NCBI GenBank assembly: GCA_020741375.1
Contig: DYZF01000087.1
Location: 1-11,188 of the forward strand
Source: Tessaracoccus flavescens
GTDB lineage: Bacteria > Actinomycetota > Actinomycetes > Propionibacteriales > Propionibacteriaceae
Reading direction: 5' to 3'
DNA length: 11,188 bases
In this document: in pieces, positions 1-8,319 of the stretch
How the letters are laid out: each line of letters opens with the position of its first letter
Numbering within the stretch: the first letter of the stretch is position 1
Made by a program: the position numbers and the translations under genes
The notes under the pieces: generated by a model
Databases searched by the model: none
Told to the model about the DNA's origin: nothing
The model's input: the letters and a program-made list of their open reading frames with translations, nothing else

Positions 1-51
1 AAGTCGCGCACCGTCGAGACTGGCGACCGCATCGCCGAGCGCCTGGCCTGA
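1..51 (+). CDS. leuB: 3' end of a plus-strand gene, probably 3-isopropylmalate dehydrogenase (partial)
   Basis: Only the last 16 codons and a TGA stop are inside the window; the residues are KSRTVETGDRIAERLA. The pattern of a charged Arg-Thr segment, then GD, then an IAERLA-type helix resembles the C-terminal tail of actinobacterial 3-isopropylmalate dehydrogenases (leucine biosynthesis, NAD-dependent oxidative decarboxylation). The convergent ilvBNC operon next door, in the same branched-chain pathway, fits that reading. A short tail is weak evidence: another isocitrate/isopropylmalate dehydrogenase relative, or an unrelated gene, is possible. The frame itself is supported by the terminator-like hairpin that starts 20 bases after the stop. 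Confidence 0.4.
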   Translation, partial: KSRTVETGDRIAERLA

Positions 52-70
52 GCCGGTAAGAGGTTCGGCT

Positions 71-122
71 CCACACGCGACGACGGCCCCGGGAGTTCCC
101 GGGGCCGTCGTTTCGCGTGTGG
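71..122. terminator. Bidirectional intrinsic-terminator-type hairpin between convergent genes
   Basis: Bases 71-94 are the reverse complement of 97-122, apart from two extra T at 111-112, giving a 24-bp stem with one 2-nt bulge around a very short loop at 95-96. The core is GGCCCCGGGA / TCCCGGGGCC. It lies between the TGA of the plus-strand gene (49-51) and the TGA of minus-strand ilvC (128-130); the right arm reaches to within 5 bases of the ilvC stop. Only short T runs follow on either strand, so it is a G/C-driven hairpin of the kind common in high-GC actinobacteria. It can serve both genes. Confidence 0.85.
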
Positions 123-127
123 CTGGA

Positions 128-1165
<1,038 letters not shown>

Positions 1166-1176
1166 CTAGTTTCTTT

Positions 1177-1680
1177 CTACTTAGCTTTTTCGGCGAGCGT
1201 CTTGGCGCCGCGCCCGAGGGCGACCTGGCCAGACTGGACGAGTTCGATGACCCCGTGCGGGGCGAGCATCTCCAACAGAGCCTTGAGCTTGTCGTCGGAT
1301 CCGGTGGCCTCGATCGTAATGGTCTCCGCTGACACGTCGACGGCCTTGCCGCGGAACAGGGACACGACGTCGATGACCTGGCTGCGGGTGGACGCGTCGG
1401 CGCGCACCTTGACCATCATCAGTTCCCGGCGCACCGAGCTCTCCCCCAGTTCGAGGATCTTGCGCACCTCGACGAGCTTGTTGAGCTGCTTGACGATCTG
1501 CTCGAGGGCGGCGTCGTCCTCCACTTCCGCGACCACGGTCATACGGGAGATGTCCTCGCGCTCCGTCGGGCCGACGGCCAGCGACTGGATGTTGAATCCG
1601 CGACGGGAGAACAGCGCGGCGACGCGCGTCAGGACACCGGGGGTGTTGGACGTCAGGATGGACAGGGTGTGGGTGCTCAC
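1177..1680 (-). CDS. ilvN: Acetolactate synthase, small (regulatory) subunit
   Basis: This 167-residue protein binds valine and activates the catalytic subunit, conferring feedback inhibition. The N-terminal ACT domain starts [19 protein letters not shown] (6-24), followed by [15 protein letters not shown] and ISRMTVV, the usual order in the family. A C-terminal ALS_ss_C domain covers about 84-157 (RRELMMVKV to [10 protein letters not shown]). The frame stays open upstream, but the family N-terminus begins at the GTG at 1678-1680 ([10 protein letters not shown]). That GTG overlaps the ilvB TGA by four bases (GTGA), and a GAGGAAG stretch sits just upstream. The overlap implies translational coupling and balanced synthesis with ilvB. 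The 167-aa length matches the family. Confidence 0.96.
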   Translation of the reverse strand: MSTHTLSILTSNTPGVLTRVAALFSRRGFNIQSLAVGPTEREDISRMTVVAEVEDDAALEQIVKQLNKLVEVRKILELGESSVRRELMMVKVRADASTRSQVIDVVSLFRGKAVDVSAETITIEATGSDDKLKALLEMLAPHGVIELVQSGQVALGRGAKTLAEKAK

Positions 1681-3419
1681 AGGACTTCCTCTTCCCAATC
1701 GGGGGCCATGTCGCGGGCCACGCGGATCTCGTCGTTGCTGACGCCAGCGGGGACCATCGGCCACACCATGGCGTCCTTGTGGACCACGAACTCGATGACG
1801 ACAGGGCGGTCGTTGATCTCCAGCGCCTGCTGGATCGCAGATTCCATCTCCACCTCGTTAGTAGCGCGGAGCCCGACGCAGCCCATCGCCTCGGCGAGCA
1901 TCGGGAAGTTGGGCAGCGATTCGGTCATCAGATCCGTGTTGGAGTAGCGGCCCTCGTAGAACAGGGACTGCCACTGGCGAACCATGCCCAGCGCGTTGTT
2001 GTTGATGATCGCGATCTTGATCGGGATGTTGTTCAACGCGCAGGTGACGAGCTCCTGGTTGGTCATCTGGAAGCAGCCGTCGCCGTCGATGCCCCACACG
2101 GTGGTGTCGGGGTTGGCCACCTTGGCGCCCATGGCTGCCGGGACGCAGAAGCCCATGGTGCCGGCGCCGCCGGAGTTGACCCACTTGCCCACCCGCTCAT
2201 GCGGAAGGAAGTGCGCCGACCACATCTGGTGCTGGCCGACGCCGGCCACGTAGATGCTGTCGTCGGGGCTGAGCTGGCCGATGCGCTGGATGACTTCCTG
2301 CGGCGACAGGCGGCCGTCGGGAGCCTCGTCCCAGCGCGGCTGGTAGCGCGCCTTCATGGCGGCCAGCTGGTGGCGCCACGCGTCGGCCTCGGGTGCCGGG
2401 TACGCCTCGATCGCAACGTTGAGCTGCGCGAGGGTCTCCTTCACGTCGCCCACGATTGGAACGTCGACGGCCTTGTTCTTGCCGATCTCAGCCGGGTCGA
2501 TGTCGGCGTGGATGACCTTCGCGCCGGTGGCGAAGCTGTCGAGGCGCCCCGTCACGCGGTCGTCGAAGCGGGTGCCCAGAGCGATCAACAGATCGGACTT
2601 CTGAAGCGCGCCCACCGCGGCGACGGTGCCGTGCATGCCGGGCATGCCCATGTTGAGCTCGTGGCTGTCGGGGAACGCGCCGCGCGCCATCAGGGTGGTG
2701 ACGACGGGGATGCGAGTCTTGGCGACGAACTCCGCCAGCTCTTCCTGGGCGCGGGCGGACTGAACGCCGCCGCCCACGTAGAGGACCGGCCGCTTGGCTT
2801 CCGAGATCATCTTCGCGGCGGCACGGATCTGACGCGAGTGCGGCTTCGTCGTCGGCTTGTAGCCGGGCAGATCCAGCTCCGTCGGCCACTCGAACGGAGC
2901 GGAGGCCACCAGGGCGTCCTTGGCGATGTCCACGAGCACCGGGCCAGGGCGGCCCGTCGACGCGATGTGGAAGGCCTCCTGAATGGCCAGCGGGATGTCG
3001 CGGACGTCCTTGATCAGGAAGCTGTGCTTCGTGATCGGCATCGTGATGCCGCGGATGTCGGCCTCCTGGAACGCGTCGGTGCCGATGGCGGTGGAGTTCA
3101 CCTGGCCGGTGATCGCGACGAGCGCCGTCGAATCCATGTACGCGTTGGCGATGGGCGTCACGAGGTTGGTGGCGCCGGGGCCTGAGGTGGCGATGCACAC
3201 GCCAACCCGGCCAGACGTCATCGCGTAGCCCTCCGCCGCGTGTCCGGCGCCCTGCTCATGGCGGACGAGGATGTGGCGGATCTTGGAGTCGTACAGCGGA
3301 TCATAGGCCGGAAGAATTGCGCCGCCCGGAATACCGAACGCTACGTCAACGCCCATTCGTTCGAGTGACTCGACGAGCGCTTGCGCCCCCGTCATGACTT
3401 GACCGTCGTTGGCCGCCAT
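1677..3419 (-). CDS. ilvB: Acetolactate synthase, large (catalytic) subunit
   Basis: This 580-residue TPP/FAD-dependent enzyme condenses two pyruvates to acetolactate, or pyruvate with 2-oxobutyrate to acetohydroxybutyrate: the committed step of branched-chain amino-acid synthesis. The domain order is standard. The N-terminal TPP-Pyr domain has [10 protein letters not shown] (28-37) and the catalytic Glu in [14 protein letters not shown] (E55). The central domain (about 195-330) has [12 protein letters not shown]. The C-terminal TPP-PP domain has the Mg/TPP motif [12 protein letters not shown] (446-457) with [12 protein letters not shown] (473-484). That last stretch contains the Trp that is a herbicide site in plant homologues. 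The protein ends with the VWPMVPAG closing loop (552-559). The ATG at 3417-3419 has GGAG about six bases upstream. It is the first gene of ilvBNC, preceded by an attenuator leader. Confidence 0.97.
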   Translation of the reverse strand: MAANDGQVMTGAQALVESLERMGVDVAFGIPGGAILPAYDPLYDSKIRHILVRHEQGAGHAAEGYAMTSGRVGVCIATSGPGATNLVTPIANAYMDSTALVAITGQVNSTAIGTDAFQEADIRGITMPITKHSFLIKDVRDIPLAIQEAFHIASTGRPGPVLVDIAKDALVASAPFEWPTELDLPGYKPTTKPHSRQIRAAAKMISEAKRPVLYVGGGVQSARAQEELAEFVAKTRIPVVTTLMARGAFPDSHELNMGMPGMHGTVAAVGALQKSDLLIALGTRFDDRVTGRLDSFATGAKVIHADIDPAEIGKNKAVDVPIVGDVKETLAQLNVAIEAYPAPEADAWRHQLAAMKARYQPRWDEAPDGRLSPQEVIQRIGQLSPDDSIYVAGVGQHQMWSAHFLPHERVGKWVNSGGAGTMGFCVPAAMGAKVANPDTTVWGIDGDGCFQMTNQELVTCALNNIPIKIAIINNNALGMVRQWQSLFYEGRYSNTDLMTESLPNFPMLAEAMGCVGLRATNEVEMESAIQQALEINDRPVVIEFVVHKDAMVWPMVPAGVSNDEIRVARDMAPDWEEEVL

Positions 3420-3468
3420 TTGCCTCTCCCTTCATGTTCAAGCTGGCTGGGTGATCGTCGTTCTCAAG

Positions 3469-3502
3469 AAAAAACCCCCGTTGCCAAGTGGGCAGACGAG
3501 GG
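3469..3502 (-). terminator. Attenuator: intrinsic terminator in the ilvB leader
   Basis: On the minus strand the RNA would fold with CCCUCGU (3502-3496) pairing to ACGGGGG (3481-3475), seven pairs including one G-U. After a single-base bulge, UGCC (3494-3491) pairs with GGCA (3485-3482) across a CACUU loop. Six U follow at once (3474-3469), which is unusual in this GC-rich DNA and is the signature of an intrinsic terminator. It lies after the leader peptide and before the ilvB RBS, so it can only act as a conditional terminator of the ilvBNC transcript. It is not the end of an upstream gene, which already has its own terminator. Confidence 0.88.
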
Positions 3503-3533
3503 AGCGCTTCGGGTACGGGTGACGCGAAGCGCT
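3503..3533 (-). promoter_or_regulatory. Leader hairpin upstream of the ilvB attenuator (pause/1:2-type stem)
   Basis: The minus-strand segment AGCGCTTCG (3533-3525) is the exact reverse complement of CGAAGCGCT (3511-3503), a 9-bp stem with a 13-nt loop. The left arm overlaps the UAG stop of the leader peptide (3534-3532), so a ribosome on the last codons would cover it. The right arm ends directly next to the terminator stem. The loop base CCCGU (3519-3515) and CCGA (3512-3509) can instead pair with ACGGG (3481-3477) and UUGG (3487-3484) of the terminator. That is a possible antiterminator that excludes both hairpins; it is inferred by eye from pairing only. Confidence 0.75.
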
Positions 3534-3564
3534 AGTAGATAACTACGAACCAGCTAGTGGGCAT
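3532..3564 (-). CDS. ilvB leader peptide (MPTSWFVVIY), attenuation sensor
   Basis: This is a 10-codon reading frame, ATG at 3564-3562 to TAG at 3534-3532, encoding M-P-T-S-W-F-V-V-I-Y. Three consecutive codons for the pathway end products, GTA-GTT-ATC (Val-Val-Ile), sit just before a stem-loop and an intrinsic terminator. This is the classic layout of a ribosome-mediated attenuator. The Val codons GTA and GTT are ones a GC-rich genome normally avoids, which strengthens the case for selection. An in-frame TGA two codons upstream fixes the start. No Shine-Dalgarno is visible. The -10 element is six bases upstream of the ATG, so the transcript probably starts at the A and is translated leaderlessly. 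Known precedent: ilvBNC of Corynebacterium glutamicum is controlled by attenuation through a leader peptide. Confidence 0.82.
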   Translation of the reverse strand: MPTSWFVVIY

Positions 3565-3570
3565 GGGTCA

Positions 3571-3599
3571 ACAATCCCGGCTGACCCGTCAGGTGTCAA
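3571..3599 (-). promoter_or_regulatory. Predicted promoter of the ilvBNC operon
   Basis: On the minus strand a perfect -35 hexamer TTGACA (3599-3594) is followed by a 17-nt spacer and GATTGT (3576-3571), which keeps the key A and final T of the -10 consensus. Six bases later is the ATG of the leader peptide (3564), the normal distance to a transcription start, so the mRNA would be leaderless for the peptide. A second TTGACC at 3572-3567 lacks a good -10 at proper spacing and would miss the peptide start. The promoter begins 28 bases downstream of the terminator of the preceding minus-strand gene. Confidence 0.68.
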
Positions 3600-3627
3600 G
3601 CGCGGCCCCGACAGCGTCCCGAAATGT

Positions 3628-3664
3628 AAGACGGTGGGCCGGGAAGCTCCCGACCCACCGTCTT
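3628..3664 (-). terminator. Terminator hairpin of the membrane-protein gene
   Basis: Bases 3628-3644 (AAGACGGTGGGCCGGGA) and 3648-3664 are inverted repeats of 17 bp around a 3-nt loop, with one position (3639/3653) that becomes a G-U pair in minus-strand RNA and an A-C mismatch in plus-strand RNA. The minus strand therefore forms a full-length stem. It begins 18 bases after the TGA of the gene ending at 3683 and insulates that gene from the ilvB promoter. A long U tract is absent, though the stem ends in CUU. Confidence 0.82.
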
Positions 3665-3682
3665 GAAAGGGGGTTGTGTCGA

Positions 3683-4186
3683 TCAGACGACGGCGCCATC
3701 AGCGCGCGTCACGGCGGCGTAACGCTGCGGGTTGATGGACGTGAGCGCCCAGCCGATGAGGCCGAACAGGACGCCGAGGCCGATGACCAGCGCGGCAACG
3801 CCGTAGGCGATGACGGAGCTGAACAGCGACGAACGCAGGAAGGAGGCGGTCATCATCGAGGTGCGCTGCTTGGTGTACTCCTCAGCCTTGGCGGTGTCGC
3901 CGGCTTCCTTCGCCTCGTTGGCGAGCTTGCCGAGGGTGGCGTAGGTCTCGCCGTTGGAAGAGTTCAGAGCGTGCACGTTGATGATGTCGGCCTGAGCGTA
4001 AGCCGAAAGCGGGCCGCCAACCTTCTTGCCGGCGTAGGCGCCGCCCATGAACTCGGAGTCGCCAGGAACGGTGATGTTCTCGGCCTTGAGCTGCGAGGTG
4101 ACAACGCCCCAGGTGACGGCGCCGGCGATGATCATGATGAGCCCGGCGATAATCGACAAAATGCCGACGGTCTTGGTGGTCTTCAC
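3683..4186 (-). CDS. Conserved actinobacterial-type membrane protein, function unknown
   Basis: This 167-residue protein has two predicted membrane segments, about 8-28 (ILSIIAGLIMIIAGAVTW) and about 123-148 (VIAYGVAALVIGLGVLFGLIGWAL). Between them is a loop of roughly 95 residues, probably outside the cell if the N-terminus is cytoplasmic. The loop has a VPGD stretch (40-43), GGPLSAYAQADIIN (57-70) and a Lys/Glu-rich helix (87-107). I recognise this layout (VPGD ... GPxSAYAQAxIIN) from a family common in actinobacteria that databases sometimes mislabel 'aromatic ring-opening dioxygenase LigA'. Nothing in it looks like a dioxygenase. The start is GTG at 4184-4186 with AAAGGG about seven bases upstream. 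It appears monocistronic: promoter-like region upstream, strong hairpin downstream. I assign no function. Confidence 0.85.
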   Translation of the reverse strand: MKTTKTVGILSIIAGLIMIIAGAVTWGVVTSQLKAENITVPGDSEFMGGAYAGKKVGGPLSAYAQADIINVHALNSSNGETYATLGKLANEAKEAGDTAKAEEYTKQRTSMMTASFLRSSLFSSVIAYGVAALVIGLGVLFGLIGWALTSINPQRYAAVTRADGAVV

Positions 4187-4254
4187 AAGAGGACCCTTTC
4201 CATATCTTTGGTGGGCGCGTCCACGCCCTAGTGACGAGAACAGAGTAAACCACG

Positions 4255-4286
4255 ATCCTATACCCCAACGGGGGGGTGGTATCTAA
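4255..4286 (-). promoter_or_regulatory. Putative promoter with a G/C-rich inverted repeat (possible operator)
   Basis: Upstream of the membrane-protein gene the minus strand has an extended TATAGGAT (-10-like TAGGAT at 4260-4255) and a weak -35-like TTAGAT (4286-4281). The spacing is 20 nt to TAGGAT, or 18 to TATAGG. Between them lies an inverted repeat. On the plus strand it is ATACC (4260-4264) and GGTAT (4278-4282), with inner ACCCC (4262-4266) and GGGGT (4273-4277). An imperfect palindrome inside a promoter is a usual position for a repressor site. The ATACCCC/GGGGTAT flavour recalls CsoR-type copper-sensor operators, but no metal gene is nearby, so that match is tentative. It could also be a weak hairpin ending the HIT transcript, though no U tract follows. 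Confidence 0.4.
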
Positions 4287-4311
4287 GGATTTCGTGTCGC
4301 GGATTTCACGC

Positions 4312-4701
4312 TCAGACGAGCCTGCTGTGGACGCTGTCGAGGTCTTGTTCAACGGGGGTGCGCATGTTGGAGATCCCCGGGTTGTCCGCCCAGCGCGGGA
4401 TGAGATGCACATGGGTGTGGAACACCTCTTGGCCCGAGGCGGCGCCTGCGTTGGACATGACGTTGCAGGCATCGGCGCCCAGCTTCTCCTTCAGCAGCCG
4501 GCCGACCCGGGCCACGGCTGGGGCGATCTCGGCCAGCACCTCGTCGTCGTCCAGCACGTCGGTGGAGTGCCGCTTGGGCACCACCAGAGTGTGGCCCACC
4601 TGCCACGGTGAGATGTCGAGGAACGCGTAGGCGACGTCGTCCTCATAGACCTTCTTGGACGGGATGTCGCCGGCGACGATCGAGCAGAACAAGCATTCCA
4701 T
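4312..4701 (-). CDS. HIT-family nucleotide hydrolase/transferase (Hint-like)
   Basis: This 129-residue protein carries the histidine-triad signature HTHVHLIPR at 95-103; by family precedent the middle His (H97) forms the nucleotidyl intermediate. The N-terminal C-x2-C (C3, C6), with H45 and H95, forms the zinc-site pattern of bacterial Hint proteins. The core strand FLDISPWQVGHTLVVPKRH (27-45) is typical. Members hydrolyse nucleoside phosphoramidates, AMP-lysine or related dinucleotides; the precise substrate cannot be read here. The ATG at 4699-4701 has GAAGGA about six bases upstream. It follows hisF by 35 nt and is probably the last gene of the long helicase-hisF transcript. The 125-nt gap downstream holds only the promoter region of the next gene. 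Confidence 0.93.
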   Translation of the reverse strand: MECLFCSIVAGDIPSKKVYEDDVAYAFLDISPWQVGHTLVVPKRHSTDVLDDDEVLAEIAPAVARVGRLLKEKLGADACNVMSNAGAASGQEVFHTHVHLIPRWADNPGISNMRTPVEQDLDSVHSRLV

Positions 4702-4736
4702 GGTGGATCCTTCGTGTCGGTGTGGGTGGCCAGGGG

Positions 4737-5498
<762 letters not shown>

Positions 5499-5518
5499 GT
5501 GCCCAAACTTAGCGCCGC

Positions 5519-8284
5519 TCAGTCCTCAAACATGTCGGCGGCCACGACCCCGCGTCGCACGGCATCGGCCGCTTCGCGGCACGTGCGTCGCAGATCCCCG
5601 GGCCCGACGGCGGTCGCGAGCTGGCCGGCGAGATCGATGACCTGCCGGACCCAGCGGACGAAGTCGCCTGCGGACAGGTCACCGTTGCGCAGCACCTTCG
5701 CCAGATCCTGGCCGCTGGCCCAGCGCCACGCCGCCTCGGCGAAGCCGATGTCCGGCTCGCGTCCGCGGTCGCGCTTGTGCTTGCGCTCCAACTGGCCGAC
5801 CTCGCGCCAGACGCCCCGTAGCTCCGACTGTGCGCGCTCGGAGGCCGCGTCTGGCATGCGGGGAAGGGCCGCGTCGCGGCTCGGGCGCGACTCGTAGAGC
5901 AGCGTGGAGAGAACGGCGGCCAGTTGCGGCGGCGTCAGGCCTGCGAACACGTCGCGACGCACGCACTCGGCGGCCACCAGATCCAGTTCGTTGTAGATGC
6001 GACGCAGCATGCGTCCAGCGTCGGTGAGTTCGTCGCCGTCGAGGTAGCCGAGCTCCTCCAGCACCGCGCACACCCTGTCGAACTGGATGCCCAAGGAGTT
6101 GGCTTGGCCGGTGATGGCGGCCTCCATCCGCTGGGCCTCGCGCTCCAACCGAATGATCTTTGCGGCTTCCACTGCGTGCAGCTCGCGCTCGGGACACTCG
6201 TGGCACGGGTGGGCGGCGAGTTCCTTGCGCAGGCGCCGGATCTCCTGAGCGGTGTCCTCGTCGCTGGGGATCGCGGTGTCGGGGATGTCGGGATCGTGCT
6301 GCTCGATCTTGTTGGACATGGCGGTCAGCAGCGACCGCCGGTCCTTGCGCTCGCGCAACGAGAAGTCCCGGGGGACGCGCACGCGCCCCACGGGCTGCAG
6401 CGGGCCACGCAGGTCGTGGGGCTCGAGCTTCAGCACCGTGTGGTCGGTTGAGATCACCTGCACCCATGGTTGGGCGTGCTTGCCCGCCTTCTGGCCGACG
6501 CGCAGCACGACCGACCAGCCCTGGCGCGGGAGATGGACGATGTCGCCCTGCAGCAACTGAGTGATGGAATCCGCCACGGCGTCGGCCGCCTCTTGGCGCC
6601 GGGCCTTCGACGAGTAGGCCTCCAGCCGCGAGATCTCGTCACGGAGCCGGGCGTACTCCATGAAATCGCCCAGATGGCACTCCACGGCCTCATGGGCGGC
6701 CGTGAGGTCTGCTTGGACCTTCCTCCCTACTCTGGCGGACTGCACCACCGACTTGTCCGTCTGGAACTGGGCGAAGGACTGGTTCAAGAGATCGCGGGCG
6801 CGCTCCCTGCCCAGCGTGGCCATGAGGTTGACCGCCATGTTGTAGGTGGGCTTGAAGCTGGACTTCAGTGGGTAGGTGCGGCGCGACGCGAGGCCCGCGA
6901 CGGCGCGCGGATCCATCCCCGATTGCCACAGCACCACGGCATGGCCCTCGACGTCGATTCCGCGGCGGCCGGCGCGGCCGGTGAGTTGGGTGTACTCCCC
7001 GGGCGTGATGTCCACGTGGCTCTCGCCGTTGTACTTGACCAGCTTCTCGATGACGACGGTGCGCGCGGGCATGTTGATGCCAAGGGCGAGCGTCTCCGTC
7101 GCGAACACGAGCTTGAGAGCACCGGTCGAGAATCCCTCCTCGACGATGGCCTTGAACGCCGGCAGTTGTCCGGCGTGGTGCGCCGCCACACCGGCCATGA
7201 GGGCTTCACGGAACCGCTCGAAGCCGAGCGCGTCGAGATCAGCGGCGCTCAAGCCGGACACGTGCTTGTCGGCGATGTCGCCCAGCAGCGCGGCCTCAGC
7301 CCGGTTGGTCAGCGTGATGCCTGCGTCGTAGACCTGACGGACGGCGGCGTCGCAGCCGACACGGGAGAAGATGAAGTAGATGGCTGGGAGGAGATCGGCC
7401 CGGTCCAGCGAGATCGCCACCTCGCCGCGGCTGGTCTGCCTGCTGGCGAACTTCGACGAGGCAGCGCCACCGAAGGCGCCCGAGCCCTGGCTGTGCACCT
7501 GCTTGCCGCGGCCGGAGCGTCCGCGGGGCCGTCGGGCGTCGTCGCGGACCCGAGACGCCTCCCCCTTGGAGACCCGCAGCAGCTCTCGATTGACCTTGGC
7601 GGCCCGCTGCGCTGGCTCCTCCATCGCGGTGGGCGCGACGCCGTCGAACAGGTCGTAGAGTTTGCGCCCCACCAGCACGTGCTGGAACAGCGGCACCGGG
7701 CGCCGCTCCGAGACCACGACGGCGAAGTCACCGCGCACCGTGCGGAGCCACTCCCCAAAATCCTCGACGTTGCTCACCGTGGCCGACAACGCGGCGATCT
7801 GAACGGATTCGGCGAGCCCGAGGATCACTTCCTCCCACACCGGGCCGCGGAAGCGATCCGCAAGGTAGTGCACTTCGTCCATGACGACGTAGCCCAGATT
7901 GCCCAGCGTCGGCGAGCCGGCGTAGATCATGTTGCGCAGCACTTCGGTGGTCATCACGACGATCTGCGCCTCGGCGTTGATGGAGGAATCGCCGGTGAGG
8001 AGGCCCACCCGGTCGGCCCCGTAGCGGTCCACCAGATCGTGGTACTTCTGGTTGGACAGCGCCTTGATGGGAGTGGTGTAGAAGCACTTGCGGGAGTGTT
8101 CGACGGCGAGGAAGACCGCGAACTCCCCCACCACGGTCTTGCCGGCGCCGGTGGGGGCCGCCACCAAGACGCCGCTGCCCGAGGCCAACTCGCGACATGC
8201 GTCGAGCTGGTAGCCGTCGAGGCCGAAGGGGTAAAGATTCGCGAACTCGCGGACCTCGTCGGGCAGTTCCGCCTCAGTGCTCAT
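5519..8284 (-). CDS. helY: Ski2-like DEAD/DEVH-box helicase (HelY family)
   Basis: This 921-residue ATP-dependent helicase is probably active on RNA in the cytoplasm; Ski2/Mtr4 relatives unwind RNA for decay. RecA domain 1 has Walker [10 protein letters not shown] (42-50), motif Ia [12 protein letters not shown] (70-81), DEVH (136-139) and SAT (167-169). RecA domain 2 has [12 protein letters not shown] (367-378), [17 protein letters not shown] (395-411) and motif [14 protein letters not shown] (433-444). Between the domains, about 239-290, is a basic, Gly/Ser/Arg-rich probably flexible stretch. A small beta-type segment follows at about 578-640, then a CHEC pair (694-697), and a C-terminal DSHCT domain (about 735-918). 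The start [11 protein letters not shown] has a weak GGTG upstream, 35 nt after the lipid-kinase stop. The neighbourhood with tatC, tatA and pafC matches mycobacterial helY. Confidence 0.94.
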   Translation of the reverse strand: MSTEAELPDEVREFANLYPFGLDGYQLDACRELASGSGVLVAAPTGAGKTVVGEFAVFLAVEHSRKCFYTTPIKALSNQKYHDLVDRYGADRVGLLTGDSSINAEAQIVVMTTEVLRNMIYAGSPTLGNLGYVVMDEVHYLADRFRGPVWEEVILGLAESVQIAALSATVSNVEDFGEWLRTVRGDFAVVVSERRPVPLFQHVLVGRKLYDLFDGVAPTAMEEPAQRAAKVNRELLRVSKGEASRVRDDARRPRGRSGRGKQVHSQGSGAFGGAASSKFASRQTSRGEVAISLDRADLLPAIYFIFSRVGCDAAVRQVYDAGITLTNRAEAALLGDIADKHVSGLSAADLDALGFERFREALMAGVAAHHAGQLPAFKAIVEEGFSTGALKLVFATETLALGINMPARTVVIEKLVKYNGESHVDITPGEYTQLTGRAGRRGIDVEGHAVVLWQSGMDPRAVAGLASRRTYPLKSSFKPTYNMAVNLMATLGRERARDLLNQSFAQFQTDKSVVQSARVGRKVQADLTAAHEAVECHLGDFMEYARLRDEISRLEAYSSKARRQEAADAVADSITQLLQGDIVHLPRQGWSVVLRVGQKAGKHAQPWVQVISTDHTVLKLEPHDLRGPLQPVGRVRVPRDFSLRERKDRRSLLTAMSNKIEQHDPDIPDTAIPSDEDTAQEIRRLRKELAAHPCHECPERELHAVEAAKIIRLEREAQRMEAAITGQANSLGIQFDRVCAVLEELGYLDGDELTDAGRMLRRIYNELDLVAAECVRRDVFAGLTPPQLAAVLSTLLYESRPSRDAALPRMPDAASERAQSELRGVWREVGQLERKHKRDRGREPDIGFAEAAWRWASGQDLAKVLRNGDLSAGDFVRWVRQVIDLAGQLATAVGPGDLRRTCREAADAVRRGVVAADMFED

Positions 8285-8319
8285 TTCACCAAAGTAGCAG
8301 CCGAGGCCAGCGCGCAGAC

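Noticed and set aside
1681-1764. 28-residue N-terminal extension of IlvN
   Set aside because: It overlaps ilvB deeply and reads low-complexity Arg/Gly; the ACT domain begins at the GTG that overlaps the ilvB stop.
1779-3185. Plus-strand open frame of 468 codons opposite ilvB
   Set aside because: Antisense shadow of ilvB; composition is His/Asp/Val-rich with no motif.
3567-3572. Second TTGACC -35-like element in the ilvB leader
   Set aside because: No acceptable -10 at 16-18 nt (TAGTTA is at 20), and a start from it would omit the leader peptide.
4287-4310. Direct repeat GGATTTC at 14-bp spacing
   Set aside because: Only seven bases twice, just downstream of the HIT stop; too short to separate from chance.
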